DNA from: Prosapia bicincta
Taxonomy: Eukaryota; Arthropoda; Insecta; Hemiptera; Cercopidae
Reading direction: 5' to 3'
DNA length: 64,000 nucleotides
Assembly: GCA_036971475.1 (NCBI GenBank)
Contig: JBAIZL010000003.1
Location: 87,500,542 to 87,564,541, forward strand
The notes beneath the pieces were generated by a model. That model did not search any database. It was not told where the DNA came from and worked only from the letters and a program-made list of their open reading frames with translations. The translations under genes were made by a program, and so were the position numbers. This document shows positions 1 to 11,974 of this stretch, piece by piece (the first letter of the stretch is position 1; the number at the start of each line of letters is the position of its first letter).

Positions 1-3000
1 GCTATTTAACCTCAAGGTTTAGGTGAAAAATACTGTTTAAACTCAAGGTCTGGGAGAAGGTTTAGAGGATGAACACTGTTTCAACTCAAGGTTTGGGCGA
101 ATAGAGCTGTTTAAACTAAAGGTTATTGCGAACAGAGCTGCTTAAACCAGCGGTTTGGGCGAACAGAGCTGATTAAACTCATGGTTTAGGCTAAAAATAC
201 TGTTTATTACAATGTTTAGGCGAAGTATACTGTTGAAACTCAAGGTTTGGGCGAACATGGCTGTTTAAGATCAAGGTTAGGGCGAACAGAGCTGTGTAAA
301 CTCAAGGTTTAAGCGAAGAATAATGTTTAAACTCAAGGTTTGTGCGAAAATAGATGTTGAAACTCAAGGTTTAGGCTAAGAATACTGTTTAAACTCAGGG
401 TTTGGGAGAACAGAGCTGTTTAAACTCAAGATTTAGTCGAAGAATATTGTTTAAACTCAAGGTTTAGGCGAAGTATACTGTTTAAACTCAAGGTTTGGGT
501 GAACAGAGCTGTTTAAACTCAAGGTTATTGCGAACAGAGCTGTTTAAACTAGCGGTTTGGGCGAACAGAGCTGATTAAACTCATGGTTTAGGCTAAAAAT
601 ACTGTTTATTACAATGTTTAGGCGAAGTATACTGTTTAAACTCAAGTTTTAGGCGAACAGAGCTGATTAAACTCAAGGTCTGGTCGAACAGATCTGATTA
701 AACTCAAGGTTTAGGCTAAAAATACTGTTTATTTCAATCTCTATGCGAAGTATACTATTTAAACTCAAGGTTTTGCAAAGAACACTGTTTAAACTCACGA
801 TTTGGGCGAACAGAGCTGTTTAAACTCAAAGTTTAGGCTAAGAATACCGTTTAAACTCAAGGTTTTGGTGGACAGAGCGGTTTAAACTCAAGGTTTGGGA
901 GAACAGAGCTGTTTAAACTCGAGGTTTAGGCGAAGAATATTGTTTAAACTCAAGGTTAGGAGATGAATAATGTTTAAACCCAAGTTTTGAGCGAAAAGTG
1001 CTGTTTAAACTCAAGATTTGGGTAAACAGAGCTGTTTAAACTTAAGGTTTGGATGATCAGAGCTGTTTAACTAAAGGTTTATGAGAAACACTCTGTTTAA
1101 ACTCAAGGTTTAATTGAACAGAGTTATTTAAACTCAAGGTTTATGAGAAACACACTGTTTAAACTCAAGTTTTGGGCGAACAGAGCTTTTTGAACTCCAG
1201 GTTTATTTCAAAGAATAATATTTAAACTAAAGGTTTGGGTGAACTGAGCTGTTTAAACACAAGGTTTGGGCGAAGAATATTGTTTAAACTCAAGGTTAGG
1301 GCTAACAGAGCTGTTTAAACTCAAGGTTTGGGAGAACAGAGCTGTTTAAACTCAAGGTTAGGAGATGAATAATGTTTAAACCCAAGTTTTGAGCGAAAAA
1401 TGCTGTTTAAACTCAAGATTTGGGTGAACAGAGCTGTTTAAACTTAAGGTTTGGGTGATCAGAGCTGTTTAACTCAAGGTTTATGAGAAACACTCTGTTT
1501 AAACTCAAGGTTTAATTGAACAGAGTTGTTTAAACTTAAGTTTTATGAGAAACACACTGTTTAAACTCAAGTTTTGGGCAAACATAGCTGTTTTACTCAA
1601 GGTTTAGGCAAACAATAATATTTATACTCAAGGTTTGGGTGAACAGAGCTGTTTAAACTAGCGGTTTGGGCGAACAGAGCTGATTAAACTCATGGTTTAG
1701 GCTACAAATACTGTTTATTACAATGTTTAGGTGAAGTATACTGTTTAAACTCAAGGTTTGGACGAACAGGGTTGTTTAAGATCAAGGTTAGGGCAAACAG
1801 AGCTGTTTAAACTAAAGGTTTGGGCGAAAAGAGCTGTTTAAACTCAAAGTTTAAGCGAAGAATAATGTTTAAACTCAAGGTTTGTGCGAAAAGAGATGTT
1901 GAAACTCAAGGTTTAGGCTAAGAATACTGTTTAAACTCAGGGTTTGGGAGACCAGAGCTGTTTAAACCCAAGATTTAGGCGAGAATATTGTTTAAACTCA
2001 AGGTTTAGGCGAAGTATACTGTTTAAACTCAAGGTTTGGGTGAACAGAGCTGTTTAAACTCAAGGTTATTGCGACCAGAGCAGTTTAAACTAGCGGTTTG
2101 GGCGAACAGTGCTGATTAAACTCAAGGTTTAGGCTAAAAATACTGTTTATTTCAATCTTTATGCGAAGTATACTATTTAAACTCAAGGTTTTGCAAAGAA
2201 CACTGTTTAAACTCAAGATTTGGGCGAACAGAGCTGTTTAAACTCAGGGTTTGGCTAAGAATACCGTTTAAACTCAAGGTTTTGGTGGACAGAGCGGTTT
2301 AAACTCAAGGTTTGGGAGAACAGAGCTGTTTAAACTCGAGATTAGGCGAAGAATATTGTTTAAACTCAAGGGTAGGGTTAACAGAGCTGTTTAAACTCAA
2401 GGTTTGGGAGAACAGAGCTGTTTAAACTTAAGGTTTGGGTGATCAGAGCTGTTTAACTAAAGGTTTTATGAGAAACACTCTGTTTAAACTCAAGGTTTAA
2501 TTGAACAGAGTTGTTTAAACTCAAGTTTTATGAGAAACACACTGTTTAAACTCAAGTTTTGGGCGAACAGAGCTGTTTGAACTCAAGGTTTATGCGAAGA
2601 ATAATGTTTAAACTAAAGGTTTGGGTGAACTGAGCTGTTTAAACTCAAGGTTTAGGCGAAGAATATTTTTTAAATTCAAGGTTAGGGCTAACAGAGCTGT
2701 TTAAACTCAAGGTTTGGGAGAACAGAGCTGTTTAAACTCAAGGTTTAGGCGAAGAATATTGTTTAAACTCAAGGTAGGAGATGAATAATGTTTAAACCCA
2801 AGTTTTGAGCGAAAAGTGCTGTTTAAACTCAAGATTTGGGTGAACAGAGCTGTTTAAACTTAAGGTTTATGAGAAACACTCTGTTTAAACTCAAGGTTTA
2901 ATTGAACAGAGTGGTTTAAACTTAAGGTTTATGAGAAACAAACTGTTTAAACTCAAGTTTTATGCAAACATAGCTGTTTTATTCAAGGTTTAGGCAAACA

Positions 3001-3375
3001 ATAATATTTATACTCAAGGTTTGGACGAACAGAGCTGTTTAAACTCAAGGTTTGATTGAACAGAGCTATTTTAGCTCAAGGTTTATACGGAGAATAATGT
3101 TTAACCTCATGGTTTAGGCTAAGAATACTGTTTAAACTTAAGGTTTAGGCGAAGAATATTGTTTAAACTGAAGGTTTAGGTGAAGAACACTGTTAAAACT
3201 TAAGGTTTGGGCGAATAGAACTGTTTAAACTCAAGGTTTCGAAGAACAGAACTGTATAAACTCAAGATTTTGGCAAACAGAACTTTTTAACTGAAGGTTT
3301 GTTCAAACAGTACTGTTTACACTCTAGGTGTGGACAAAAAGAACTGTTTAAGCTCATAGTTTGGGTGAAGAAAAC
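1..3375. repeat. 31-bp minisatellite with higher-order structure
   Basis: Roughly 108 tandem copies of a 31-bp unit built around GTTTAAACTCAAGGTTTGGG. Two monomer classes alternate, one ending in an AACAGAGCT-like tail and the other in an AAGAATACT-like tail. Blocks of several monomers recur, for example the stretch with the TAGCGGTTTGGGC and TTATTACAATG variants near 117-240, 540-640 and 1650-1750. Another recurring block has the AGGAGATGAATAATG variant near 955, 1355 and 2775. Such blocks indicate amplification of multimers. The array runs off the left edge of the window, so its full size is unknown. No coding potential is seen. It stops abruptly at a decayed hammerhead-like motif. Confidence 0.95.
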
Positions 3376-3412
3376 TGTTTTGAGAATGGAGTTAACTCGA
3401 AACGCGTCAACA
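3376..3412 (+). ncRNA. decayed hammerhead-ribozyme-like motif
   Basis: Stem I is TGTT (3376-3379) with AACA (3409-3412). The core position reads TTGAGAA, against the consensus CTGANGA, so it has C-to-T and G-to-A changes. Stem II is GAG/CTC with a TTAA loop (3389-3398). GAA follows, then the palindromic stem III ACGCGT (3402-3407) and the cleavable C at 3408. The geometry is intact but the catalytic core is mutated, so it is probably inactive. It begins inside the last unit of the 31-bp array. The likely source is the terminal repeat of a Penelope-like element. Confidence 0.5.
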
Positions 3413-4223
3413 AACAAAATATTTTAATGCAAAGAAAGGCATAAAAAAGTTTTCAATTGTGTACAAATATTCTCAACAGAAATGAAAATGATTAAATTAG
3501 GAATTTCATACAACTCATGTAACACATTCACATTGTATTTGAAGTGGTATTAGCAGTGTAACTGTTAATTAGAAACAACAGCTCCCAGTTTTCTCAACAG
3601 CTTTAATTCCCTCAAATAAGAATAAATCTCGCATAAAGTCAAATTCCAAAAATTGATATAAATTTTACATACCCGTAACGTTTTTTATTAATAAAAGCTG
3701 TAATATACATATCTTTAGTATTAATAAAATTAGTCTACCTACACGCTGTAATAGTTCCAATTTTCGCTACACGGTGTCGTTGCTTGCAGTAAATTATAGT
3801 TACACGAACAATTGTTCGGGCACGCTTGCCGGCGTTGATCATTTAATTAACGAGTAAGGAAATATTTTTAGCAAAAATGTTGCAAACCGAGAAACGTTTT
3901 TCTGCTTTGAAAATTTGCAACTTTTTTAATACAAATATTAGTTTTATACAAAATCTATTAAAGTTCCATTTTTAAAACATTAAAAAATGTAGATTAAAAA
4001 CAATTAGCTTAATAATTTAAGATAAACCAATTGGGTTGCATATGTTCATAGAAACAACTTTACGATATTTTTTAATGTTGATACAGAATAACATAAACTA
4101 TAAATATGCATTGATAAATCATTGTGAACATGATTTTAAAAAAATCTGTGTTGATATTTTTATTGATTGAATTATAATTTTATAAATATTATTATCAGAT
4201 GATTTATATTTTATTTGTAATTA
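3413..4223. other. non-coding AT-rich spacer
   Basis: No open frame with coding character, no RNA gene and no transposon end was recognised here. Confidence 0.6.
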
Positions 4224-5092
4224 CAGTAAAGTCTAGAAAATCCGAGTCCCGTTATTTCGACCTTCCGTATAGTTCGAGCTATTTCTATATTAGCCAATTT
4301 CATCTATTTGAAAGAAAATGATGTCAGGCTTCCAAGAAATATTTATATCACTACGGTTTGCAAATGAAATGAGTTGGGCTTATAAGAAATTTTTATAGCC
4401 ATACATTATACTAAGGAATTAACTCGAGCTTCCAAAATATGTGTAATCAATACGGTATGCAAAGGAAATGAGTTGGGCTTTCAAGAAATGTTTCTATTAG
4501 TACGGTAAGCAAAGAAAATGAGTCGGGCTTCTAAGAAATGTTTATATCCATATGTTATGCTAAGAAATTGAGTTGGGCTTCCACAAAATGTGTACATCCA
4601 TAAGGTATGCAAGTGAAATGTGTCGGGCTTTCAAGAATGTTTATATGAATACGGTAAGCAAAGGAAATGAGTCGAGCTTCCAAGAAATGGTTATAGCCAT
4701 AGGTTATGCTAAGGAATTGAGTCGGGCTTCCAAAAAATGTGCATGTATCATGTTATGATAAGGAAATGAGTCCAGCTTCCAAGAAATGTTTATAGCCATA
4801 CGTTATGTTAAGGAATTGAGTCGAGCTTCCAAGATATGAGCATATCATTGCGGTATGCAAAGGAAATGAGTCAGGCTACCACAAAATGTGTAATCAATAC
4901 GGCATGCAAAGGAAATGAGTCGGGCTTTCAAGAAATGTTTACATCAATACGGTAAGCAAAGGAAATGTCTCAAACTTCCAAGAAATGTTCATATAAAGTT
5001 CTCTTATTATTTCTAATGAAAAGGAACGTATCCGTGTAATCCAAAGTGGTCTCGGTACCATCTACTTTGAATTATCGAGAATCTATGTATGC
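4224..5092. mobile_element. probable pogo/Tigger-like DNA transposon remnant
   Basis: The left end (from 4224) reads CAGTAAAGTCTAGAAAATCC. The right end (to about 5092) is a diverged inverse with the shared core TCTnGAnAATnC. Ends of the form CAGTnnAnnCnCGATAATCCG are typical of pogo/Tigger elements, and three other examples occur in this window. The interior holds no transposase and is filled by a 50-bp tandem array. The end match is imperfect, so this is a moderate call. Confidence 0.4.
4312..4990. repeat. 50-bp tandem repeat array
   Basis: About 13 diverged copies of a 50-bp unit containing GAGTCGGGCTTCCAAGAAAT followed by a variable TTTATA-CCATACGGTATGC segment. The short open frame at 4573-4758 is part of the repeat and is not a gene. 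Confidence 0.9.
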
Positions 5093-5179
5093 TTTTTTAA
5101 AAAAAAAAAATCATTCGAGATCACTTTAAAACTCACACAAAACCTTATAAAATCAAGACTTCTTTATAAAACCAAGCAC

Positions 5180-5842
5180 TATGTTGTAGATACATTTCAA
5201 TATAGCTACAAAGTAGCTACAGTATAGCTACAATATAGATACAAAGTAGCTTCAATATAGCTATAAAGGAGCTACAATATAGCTACAAAGTAGCTACAAT
5301 ATAGCTACAATACAGTACAATATAGCTACAAAGGAGCTACAATATAGCTACAATATAGCTACAATACAGCTACAATATAGCTACTATATAGCCACAAAGT
5401 AGCTACAATACAGCTACAATATAGCTACTATATAGCTACAAAGTAGCTACAATATAGCTACAATACAGTACAATATAGCTACAAAGGAGCTACAATATAG
5501 CTACAATGTAGGTACAATATAGCTACAAAGTAGCTACAATATAGCTACAATACAGCTACTATATAGCTACAAAGTAGCTACAATACAGCTACAGTATAGC
5601 TACAATATAGATACAAAGTAGCTTCAATATAGCTATAAAGGAGCTACAATATAACTACAAAGTAGCTACAATATAGCTACAATACAGTACAATATAGCTA
5701 CAAAGGAGCTACAATATAGCTACAATGTAGGAACAATATAGCTACAAAGTAGCTACAATATAGATACAATACAGCTACAATATAGCTACTATATAGCTAC
5801 AAAGTAGCTACAATACAGCTACAATATAGCTACAATATAGGA
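5180..5842. repeat. 11-bp minisatellite (AGCTACAATAT)
   Basis: About 60 copies of an 11-bp unit, AGCTACAATAT, with the variants AGCTACAAAGT, AGCTACAATAC and AGCTACAAAGG. The variants recur in the same order in blocks (near 5225-5300 and 5600-5670, for example), showing multimer-level amplification. AGCT gives every unit a short self-complementary core. Confidence 0.95.
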
Positions 5843-7184
5843 GGTTAGAATTGTTTTTTATTAACGTTTACTAACGAGAACGTTGCGTTAATTGAAACAT
5901 AGTCTTCCTCTCGTGCATTTAGGAGGTCATTTCATTTAGATTGCTATAATAATCGTATCTGGTTTTTCGCCATTAGAAAAAACATTTCATTTGTCAGCCT
6001 GTTAGTTTACAATAGGTATTTTATTTGAGTCTTTTTTTAAATTCCTTCTATTGGCTCACACTCTCCTGATATATATCTTGAGCAAATTTTCAATCCTTAA
6101 TAAAATACGTTTCTATTCTTTCAGTCAAGTTCAAATAAACTTTTTTAACCTATAGTGGATAACAATAAATGTTAATACAATATATCAAAATATTTATACA
6201 ATAATTAAATTATAAAAATTTGGGGCCCCAGCCGCGTTTGAATTGTGTTTAGTGTCTAATGCGCTTTGGCACTGCGCCAAATTTCCACTAACTAGAATTT
6301 GTTTTCTATATATATATGAATTTTTCACCATCTGGTTGTCAATGAAACCTCTATTGTACAACCTTTAACTGTTGCCATGGTTACCACAAAATATCATAAA
6401 TAGCACTGTAGAATACTAAAACAAAATTTTTCTTTGTTTACCTCAGTAGGAATTTACTTGAACATTTTTTTCATATTACTTGTATACAGCCAAGTGTGTC
6501 CTAACCGGATACTTTGTAGCTATTTTGTAATGTAGTACAACATTGGGCTCTGTTTTTAAATTCTTATTTACCCGGCAAATTTCGTCTTATTTCAGGTTTT
6601 TTAATGTTTTGGGTATCATGTGTAGCTGTTTATGTTTAGTGTTGCTATTGAAAATTTCTTCACCAACGGGTGTAATACGTTTGTATTATAATATCGTGAC
6701 GGCTGTATAACCTATACATTCCGTCTTTTCAGTTATTCTAAAAAAACTATTTGGTTTTGGCACTGTGGGAGTCCCAATTGAAATGATAACAAATAGAACC
6801 AATCGTTCCGCTACATTATCAGTGAAAATCGCCGAAATATGAATGTATACAGTTTTCATTCAACTTTTACATCTAATGTGAGGAATATATTTAATAAAGA
6901 CTAATATTTACTGCAGTTATTAATAATATAATGTGCGGAACAGGAAACATTTATTAGATGTTTACTAATAAAAATTTGTTTAACAATTGAAATGATTTCC
7001 TCAAAAAGAATAAGACGGGCCTAAAAATGTTTTATTTCCAAACTTGGGTTACATATATATATATTTTATTATCATCGATGTATTGAATTATTTCTATGGA
7101 TATTTATCAAAATTTAAATAAATTAATACATTTATTAACTTATCAAAACTAGTTAATAATAGTCTACTGTATAATATTCAGCTG
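5843..7184. other. non-coding spacer
   Basis: Low-GC sequence with many stops in all frames. No gene, RNA or transposon end recognised. Confidence 0.55.
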
Positions 7185-7721
7185 TTATACAACATAACCT
7201 ATAACACAAAATCAGCTGTTATATGAAATCATATGTAGTAAGATATGTGTTTCAGAAATAGCGTGACGCGAAAGCAATGATTTAATTTCATGTTTTGTTC
7301 ACCGCGCGTAAAGAAGTTATCACTTCAAAAAACGTGTTAAGTATACATTAAACAAGTACTTGTAATGTTTACAAAATATTTTGTAAACTCGTTCAATTTA
7401 TTGCATGTAAGTGTTGCCTAAGAGTGTGCAATTTTCTTGTAGTCACGTGCGTAACAGTCTAATAAAGAATTCACATCACGTCATAGATTACTTTTTCCCT
7501 CTTTTCAAATAACTAATCTGTTGAAGATATTGTGTTGGCGGTATAATAATAATACTGGGAAACCCTTATTTACTATATGACGCGAAGATCGTAAAATTGA
7601 TGTAGAAATAGTTTTAAATGTTGTATCATTAATCAGACAATTTTATATAAGACATTAACTTAATAAGGTAATATATGATTTCATAAAAAAAGCTGATTTT
7701 ATGTTATAGGTTATGTTATAG
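7185..7721. mobile_element. MITE with about 48-bp terminal inverted repeats
   Basis: The left end (7190-7232) carries AACATAACCTATAACACAAA, then ATCAGCTGTTATATGAAATC. The right end (7671-7721) is its inverse, including GATTTCAT and TTATAGGTTATGTTATAG. The roughly 540-bp element encodes nothing recognisable, as expected for a non-autonomous DNA element. A related copy lies at 41995-42215: it shares ATCAGCTGTTgTATGAAgTC and an interior segment ending in a GCTTCAAAAA-type stretch. The superfamily is not identified, and no clear target-site duplication was seen. Confidence 0.6.
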
Positions 7722-8599
7722 AAATTAAAATGAGTTTTTTCATTCAATATTTTCTTCTTCGGCATGTCTTACTCTTTTTAAGAATTTATTTCAATTAGTC
7801 ATCTGTCTTTAATTATAATTTATATTCAGTCAAGTTTTAACATTTAATAAAGGTTTTCTAATAACGTTATTAAATGTATTTTAATGAGACTTCTACTACC
7901 GGTATTTTATAAATGAAGTATCCACTTATATCATTCAGTCGCACTGACAGCCATATTGCTATAAAGTTTAAACTTTACTTAATAATATTTGATTTAGACT
8001 CAGTTATTGTTGAATTGTACCATATCTGAAGATGACATTTATGAATGATAAAATTACAGCTAGATAATAGAGCGGAAATGTTATCTTATGGAGGACTTGC
8101 CATATACAGCTTTAGCCCTGCTCCCTCTCGTATAGTTAATTATTTTTAGCCTCGTTGAAATTATTTTCCAAGATGGGAAGCTTGTAGACTTCATCCTATA
8201 CGGATGTATTTTTAGATTTCTTTCAACTGCTTTACATTTCTATTTTAACAATTATTCACTGATTTTATTTTAATTTTTAAGTGAAAAAGGTTAAGGAGCA
8301 TATTCTTCATTTCTTTTAAGGGATGGAGGAAACGTCTTGGTTCCCATTATAAAATACATTAAAAGAGGACCAATTGTTCCAAAATTGCAATAAAACAAAG
8401 TCAAGTAAAGCTGACCGATGTTTACGCTTAGAGGTTGTTAGAGGTTATGTTTAAATCATTTTCGAATACAATTTCCTATATATTCAGAATTTCGCATACA
8501 GTATTTCATTATGATATTACGTTTATTTTCATATAAAATCGGTTTTGATTATTCGTAGAATATGTTGCTTTTGTATGTACTTGAATTAGATGGAAATTG

Positions 8600-8663
<64 letters not shown>

Positions 8664-9328
8664 ACATGTAGTTTTCTAAATTAGGCATTCAAATCATATA
8701 AACCTTAACTTGTGAGCAGTTATTTTACATATAACCAAGTTAAATTGATTTCGTTGACATTTTTTTAATCAGTACACACCTTGGAACGTGTATAATAACT
8801 ACAGGTTTTATTCGCGTTTTCATGGCATCTCATCGTTTTACGACTAGATTTTCTTTAACCATTTTGTTTGGCGTTGCTATGTTTGTTTTATTTCGATTCT
8901 AATTTCGTTTTGAAAATTCAGATCACCCACACAGATAACCTTGCAACGCTTCTTTAAGCCCTTTTGTGTTTCCGATCTCATCTTCAGTTGTCTCCGACGA
9001 GACAATTTAGTACTGCGTGTTTACAGTGTGCTTGTGGTACTATGCACTATGTGTCTGTGATTCTATTTACGTAAAATAACTACGGTGATTCTATTTTCTT
9101 ACCACCGTTAAAGATTTTTCAGACTTAAATACTCGTCCTACACTACTTAAATTGCAATGCGATCTTTCTCCACGTAGGGCTGTACTATATATTCTTTTAG
9201 TTTATTTTTTTGGAATCTGGTCAAGTCGCGTCTTAAAAATTAATAATTACGAAGACCGAAAAATCTTCTAAATAATGATGGAAGTTAGATTAGGTTTAAC
9301 CAAAGCCCGTTTTTGCCATTTCAGTTAT
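7722..9328. other. non-coding spacer with (AT)n
   Basis: Contains a pure (AT)n run at about 8600-8660. No coding region was recognised. Confidence 0.55.
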
Positions 9329-9735
9329 TCACCGCCGTGCTTCTCAGTAGCTGCCACCAAGGTACTCAGGGTAGCCGAAGACGCCTTTACAAGAGTTTAT
9401 GTGTTCACCGTCCATTCTGTTCTTTTGGTAGTTTGGGTCTTCCAATACGGCGAACCGTTGGAGATGAATCTGGAGGTAGTCATGGCCAGTCTTGTAGTGT
9501 CAGTATGACTGCTTGTCAGATAAAAAAAAAGACTACCTTATCGGGAAGTTCGCCAGACTGTATAAGTCGGTCGAGGTGTCGTGTATAACACAAATTTCCC
9601 GTCGAAATTGCTTGCGTTGGTAGCAAAACGAAATGACTTGTAGACCATCCTGCTCTGGCTACATCCTTTGCTGGACTGAATGAGCCGTCCGTGTAGATGT
9701 GTAACCAAGTACTAGGAGGTTAACGCATGACAATG
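9329..9735 (-). pseudogene. LINE ORF2 fossil: RNase H and C-terminal region
   Basis: Read on the minus strand, the fragment opens with an RNase H first motif, WLHIYTDGS, near 9706-9680. After a deletion it continues into RLIQSGELPDK and then TGHDYLQIHLQRF, followed by MDGEHINSC, and stops at 9329-9331. The TGHDxLxxHLxR segment with a degenerate Cys/His cluster is typical of the C-terminus of arthropod non-LTR retrotransposons that carry RNase H. Frameshifts and stops (after GGSY, for example) make it a dead 5'-truncated copy. Open frames on the plus strand here are shadows of it. Confidence 0.7.
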
Positions 9736-10044
9736 GTCACCAACGCTTGTGCTTATAATAGCAGAGGGGCTGAATCTGATTTTGTTTTTACCTAAATCAT
9801 AATTTTGGTAATAGATGTTATAAGTTTTTACTCCGTTGTGACGTAATATTAGCGCCAATAATATTTAATAATCATAAAATGTAATCAAATATTAAAAATG
9901 TATGACGCGATACCTTATTGAAACTCTTTTTGTGTAACAATTATACTAAACGTTTATTTTTATACAATGTAAATTTCAAGTGTGTTATTTTAGTACGAAA
10001 TTAAACTTAAGTTGTTTTATCCGTTGTAATTCTTTTTTTTTCAG
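9736..10044. other. spacer before a candidate exon
   Basis: AT-rich sequence that ends in a T-rich tract followed by CAG at 10042-10044, a plausible splice acceptor. Confidence 0.4.
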
Positions 10045-10100
10045 TTTCTAAACGTAATTCGTCTTCTGCGATCCTGTAACATTCGAGCCTTCACCTTGGA

Positions 10101-10152
10101 ATGGAAATACCCCGGTACATTTCTAATGAAAATACCACAGCACATACCAAAC
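10101..10152 (+). CDS. candidate first coding exon (unidentified)
   Basis: A pyrimidine tract ending in CAG at 10044 and a consensus donor GTAAGT at 10153 bracket a 108-bp exon candidate (10045-10152). It contains an ATG at 10101 with an in-frame stop 24 bases upstream. The 17 codons read MEIPRYISNENTTAHTK and leave one extra base, so the intron would be phase 1. The Asn-Xaa-Thr motif (NTT) would be compatible with an extracellular N-terminus, but the peptide is too short to identify. It lies about 1.4 kb from the GPCR exon but on the opposite strand, so it is not part of that gene. It may equally be a chance pairing of splice-like sites. Confidence 0.22.
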
Positions 10153-10763
10153 GTAAGTAAATAAGCGTTTGTTTTACAACAAAAAATATTTCTCTAGAAT
10201 AGTTCTTAAAGCACGTGACTGAAATAGAGTTATCATAGTTTAAATTCCTAACATTGACATGTATGTCTGTCTAAAGGGAATGTTACTGCTCTTTGCAGTC
10301 GACTGGACAGGTTGCCGAAAGCGTTCTATTGTATATTTTTGTGGTGCGAGTGGTGACGGGGATCAAAACAAATCATGTTCTTTTTCAAAAAACAAAATAT
10401 TCGTGGAATGTTAGCATAATCTTAATAAAATATTAGTTGGCATCGGTACAGAAAAACATTCTTGTTTGAAATATACAATCTAATTTACAACTCTGTCTAA
10501 AAATTAATTTTGTTAATGAAAGGATTTAAAAATAAATTAGCTCTCCGTCATTAAAATTTTCACAAGCTACAATGAGATCTGTGACGTATATGTTAATTTA
10601 TTATTTGTCATAATATATGTTGATATTTCGAAAGTTTGTGCTATTTTACACATCGTCTGACTATATGGTAGCCTAATGTGTGGATGTGCAAACAAAATAA
10701 ATGTAGGAATCCTTCAGGACTTTTCGGGACTAGTTATTGAGAAATAAGGCTATTGCCCCTATA

Positions 10764-10812
<49 letters not shown>

Positions 10813-10903
10813 AATATAAGTCAAAATACAAATACAAGAATTATAATTGAATTTGCAATTTTGACTTATGTTCTTTATTAATACACAAGAATACATTTTG
10901 CGA

Positions 10904-10950
<47 letters not shown>

Positions 10951-11155
10951 CCTACGGAAATCTGAATATTTCAAAGATATCAGATGAAATAAAGGTGATG
11001 GCCCAAAAGATGAAGATGAACACCGAGGGGACATAAAATGGTATGTTCAAAAACCTATTAAAAAAACATTAAAGTTAACAGTAGTTTATCAAAACAAAAC
11101 AAAACAGACACACACAAACACAAAATAGAAATATAGAAACAGACACACACCCACA

Positions 11156-11244
<89 letters not shown>

Positions 11245-11587
11245 ACACACACGCACACACAGAGTTAAAAAAACATTATATCCCAAATGAATTTCCCACT
11301 TTAAATTTTTAGAATAGAGTGTTATAGAGTGTTTAAAATAAAAAAACTATACCGGAAACTTTTGGATAGAAAACCACAATACGATTTCGTATAGAGAGAG
11401 ACGAAAAAAGCCATGGTATAGTTCAAATCTTCTATGTTTACCCTGATTTTATTATACCAACGATTCATTAATTCTTCTTGGATAATTTCCACAAGCTCAT
11501 ATAACCAAGGTTGCTCCATTAACACTTACTAATTGTGAATTAAAAACAAAATTATACTTATTTAATACATAAAAGAACAAGACTTAC
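10153..11587. repeat. microsatellite-rich intergenic or intronic region
   Basis: Holds (AT)n at about 10760-10809 and 10906-10949 and a (CA)n run at about 11153-11258. The short open frames over them are repeat artefacts. If the GPCR gene continues on the minus strand, this is its first intron. No later GPCR exon was recognised here. Confidence 0.8.
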
Positions 11588-11974
11588 CAGAACGGACACC
11601 GCTTGAGAGAAGCTTACGGCTCGGCACATGATCGCTCCAAACGGCCAAAAACCCAAAATCAAAACGGACACGAAAGAAAACGGCACACAGAACACAGTCA
11701 TCAAAATATCACCAACGGCCAAGTTAACGATAAAAAAGTTTGTCACTGTTTTCATCCGGGGTGAAGAGTACACGACATAACACACAAGACCGTTGCCTAG
11801 CAACGAGAAGATAAATATCACAGAATACATAATATAAACAAGCGACTGGAAATATACACTGGATAGAAGAGTTTCTGTGTATCTGGTGTCACAGTTGAAC
11901 ACTGTGTCATTGTCGCTGTTGTTGGCTCCCGCCACAGATAGATTTTCTTCATATTCATCCATTGGTGTCTTCAT
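11588..11974 (-). CDS. neuropeptide GPCR, first coding exon (RYamide/NPY-like receptor)
   Basis: The exon encodes residues 1-129 of a class A seven-transmembrane receptor. The ATG at 11974 directly follows an in-frame TGA, and a second in-frame Met is residue 5. The extracellular N-terminus (1-43) has potential N-glycosylation sites at N11, N18, N19 and N22. TM1 (about 45-68) carries the conserved G60-N61. TM2 (about 78-105) carries N84-L-A-x-x-D89, the sodium-site aspartate. The first extracellular loop has W110-P-F, and C117 is the TM3 disulfide cysteine. The segment MKTVTNFFIVNLAVGDILMT and the SFSQAVSVL at the start of TM3 resemble arthropod RYamide and related NPY-type receptors. The exon ends after SVL at 11588 with the donor GTAAGT (phase 0). 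TM3-TM7, including the DRY motif, must lie on further exons that were not found in the window. The ligand assignment is family-level inference. Confidence 0.85.

Noticed and set aside
1..5842. Regularly repeated arrays considered as CRISPR
   Set aside because: Units are contiguous with no unique spacers, and the genome is eukaryotic.
8970..9010. Minus-strand CTGAAGATGAGATCGGAAAC as another hammerhead
   Set aside because: No stem II can be drawn between the core and GAAA, and stem III is absent.
11322..11525. 67-codon minus frame considered as the next GPCR exon
   Set aside because: The peptide has no transmembrane or DRY features and no acceptor in a suitable phase.
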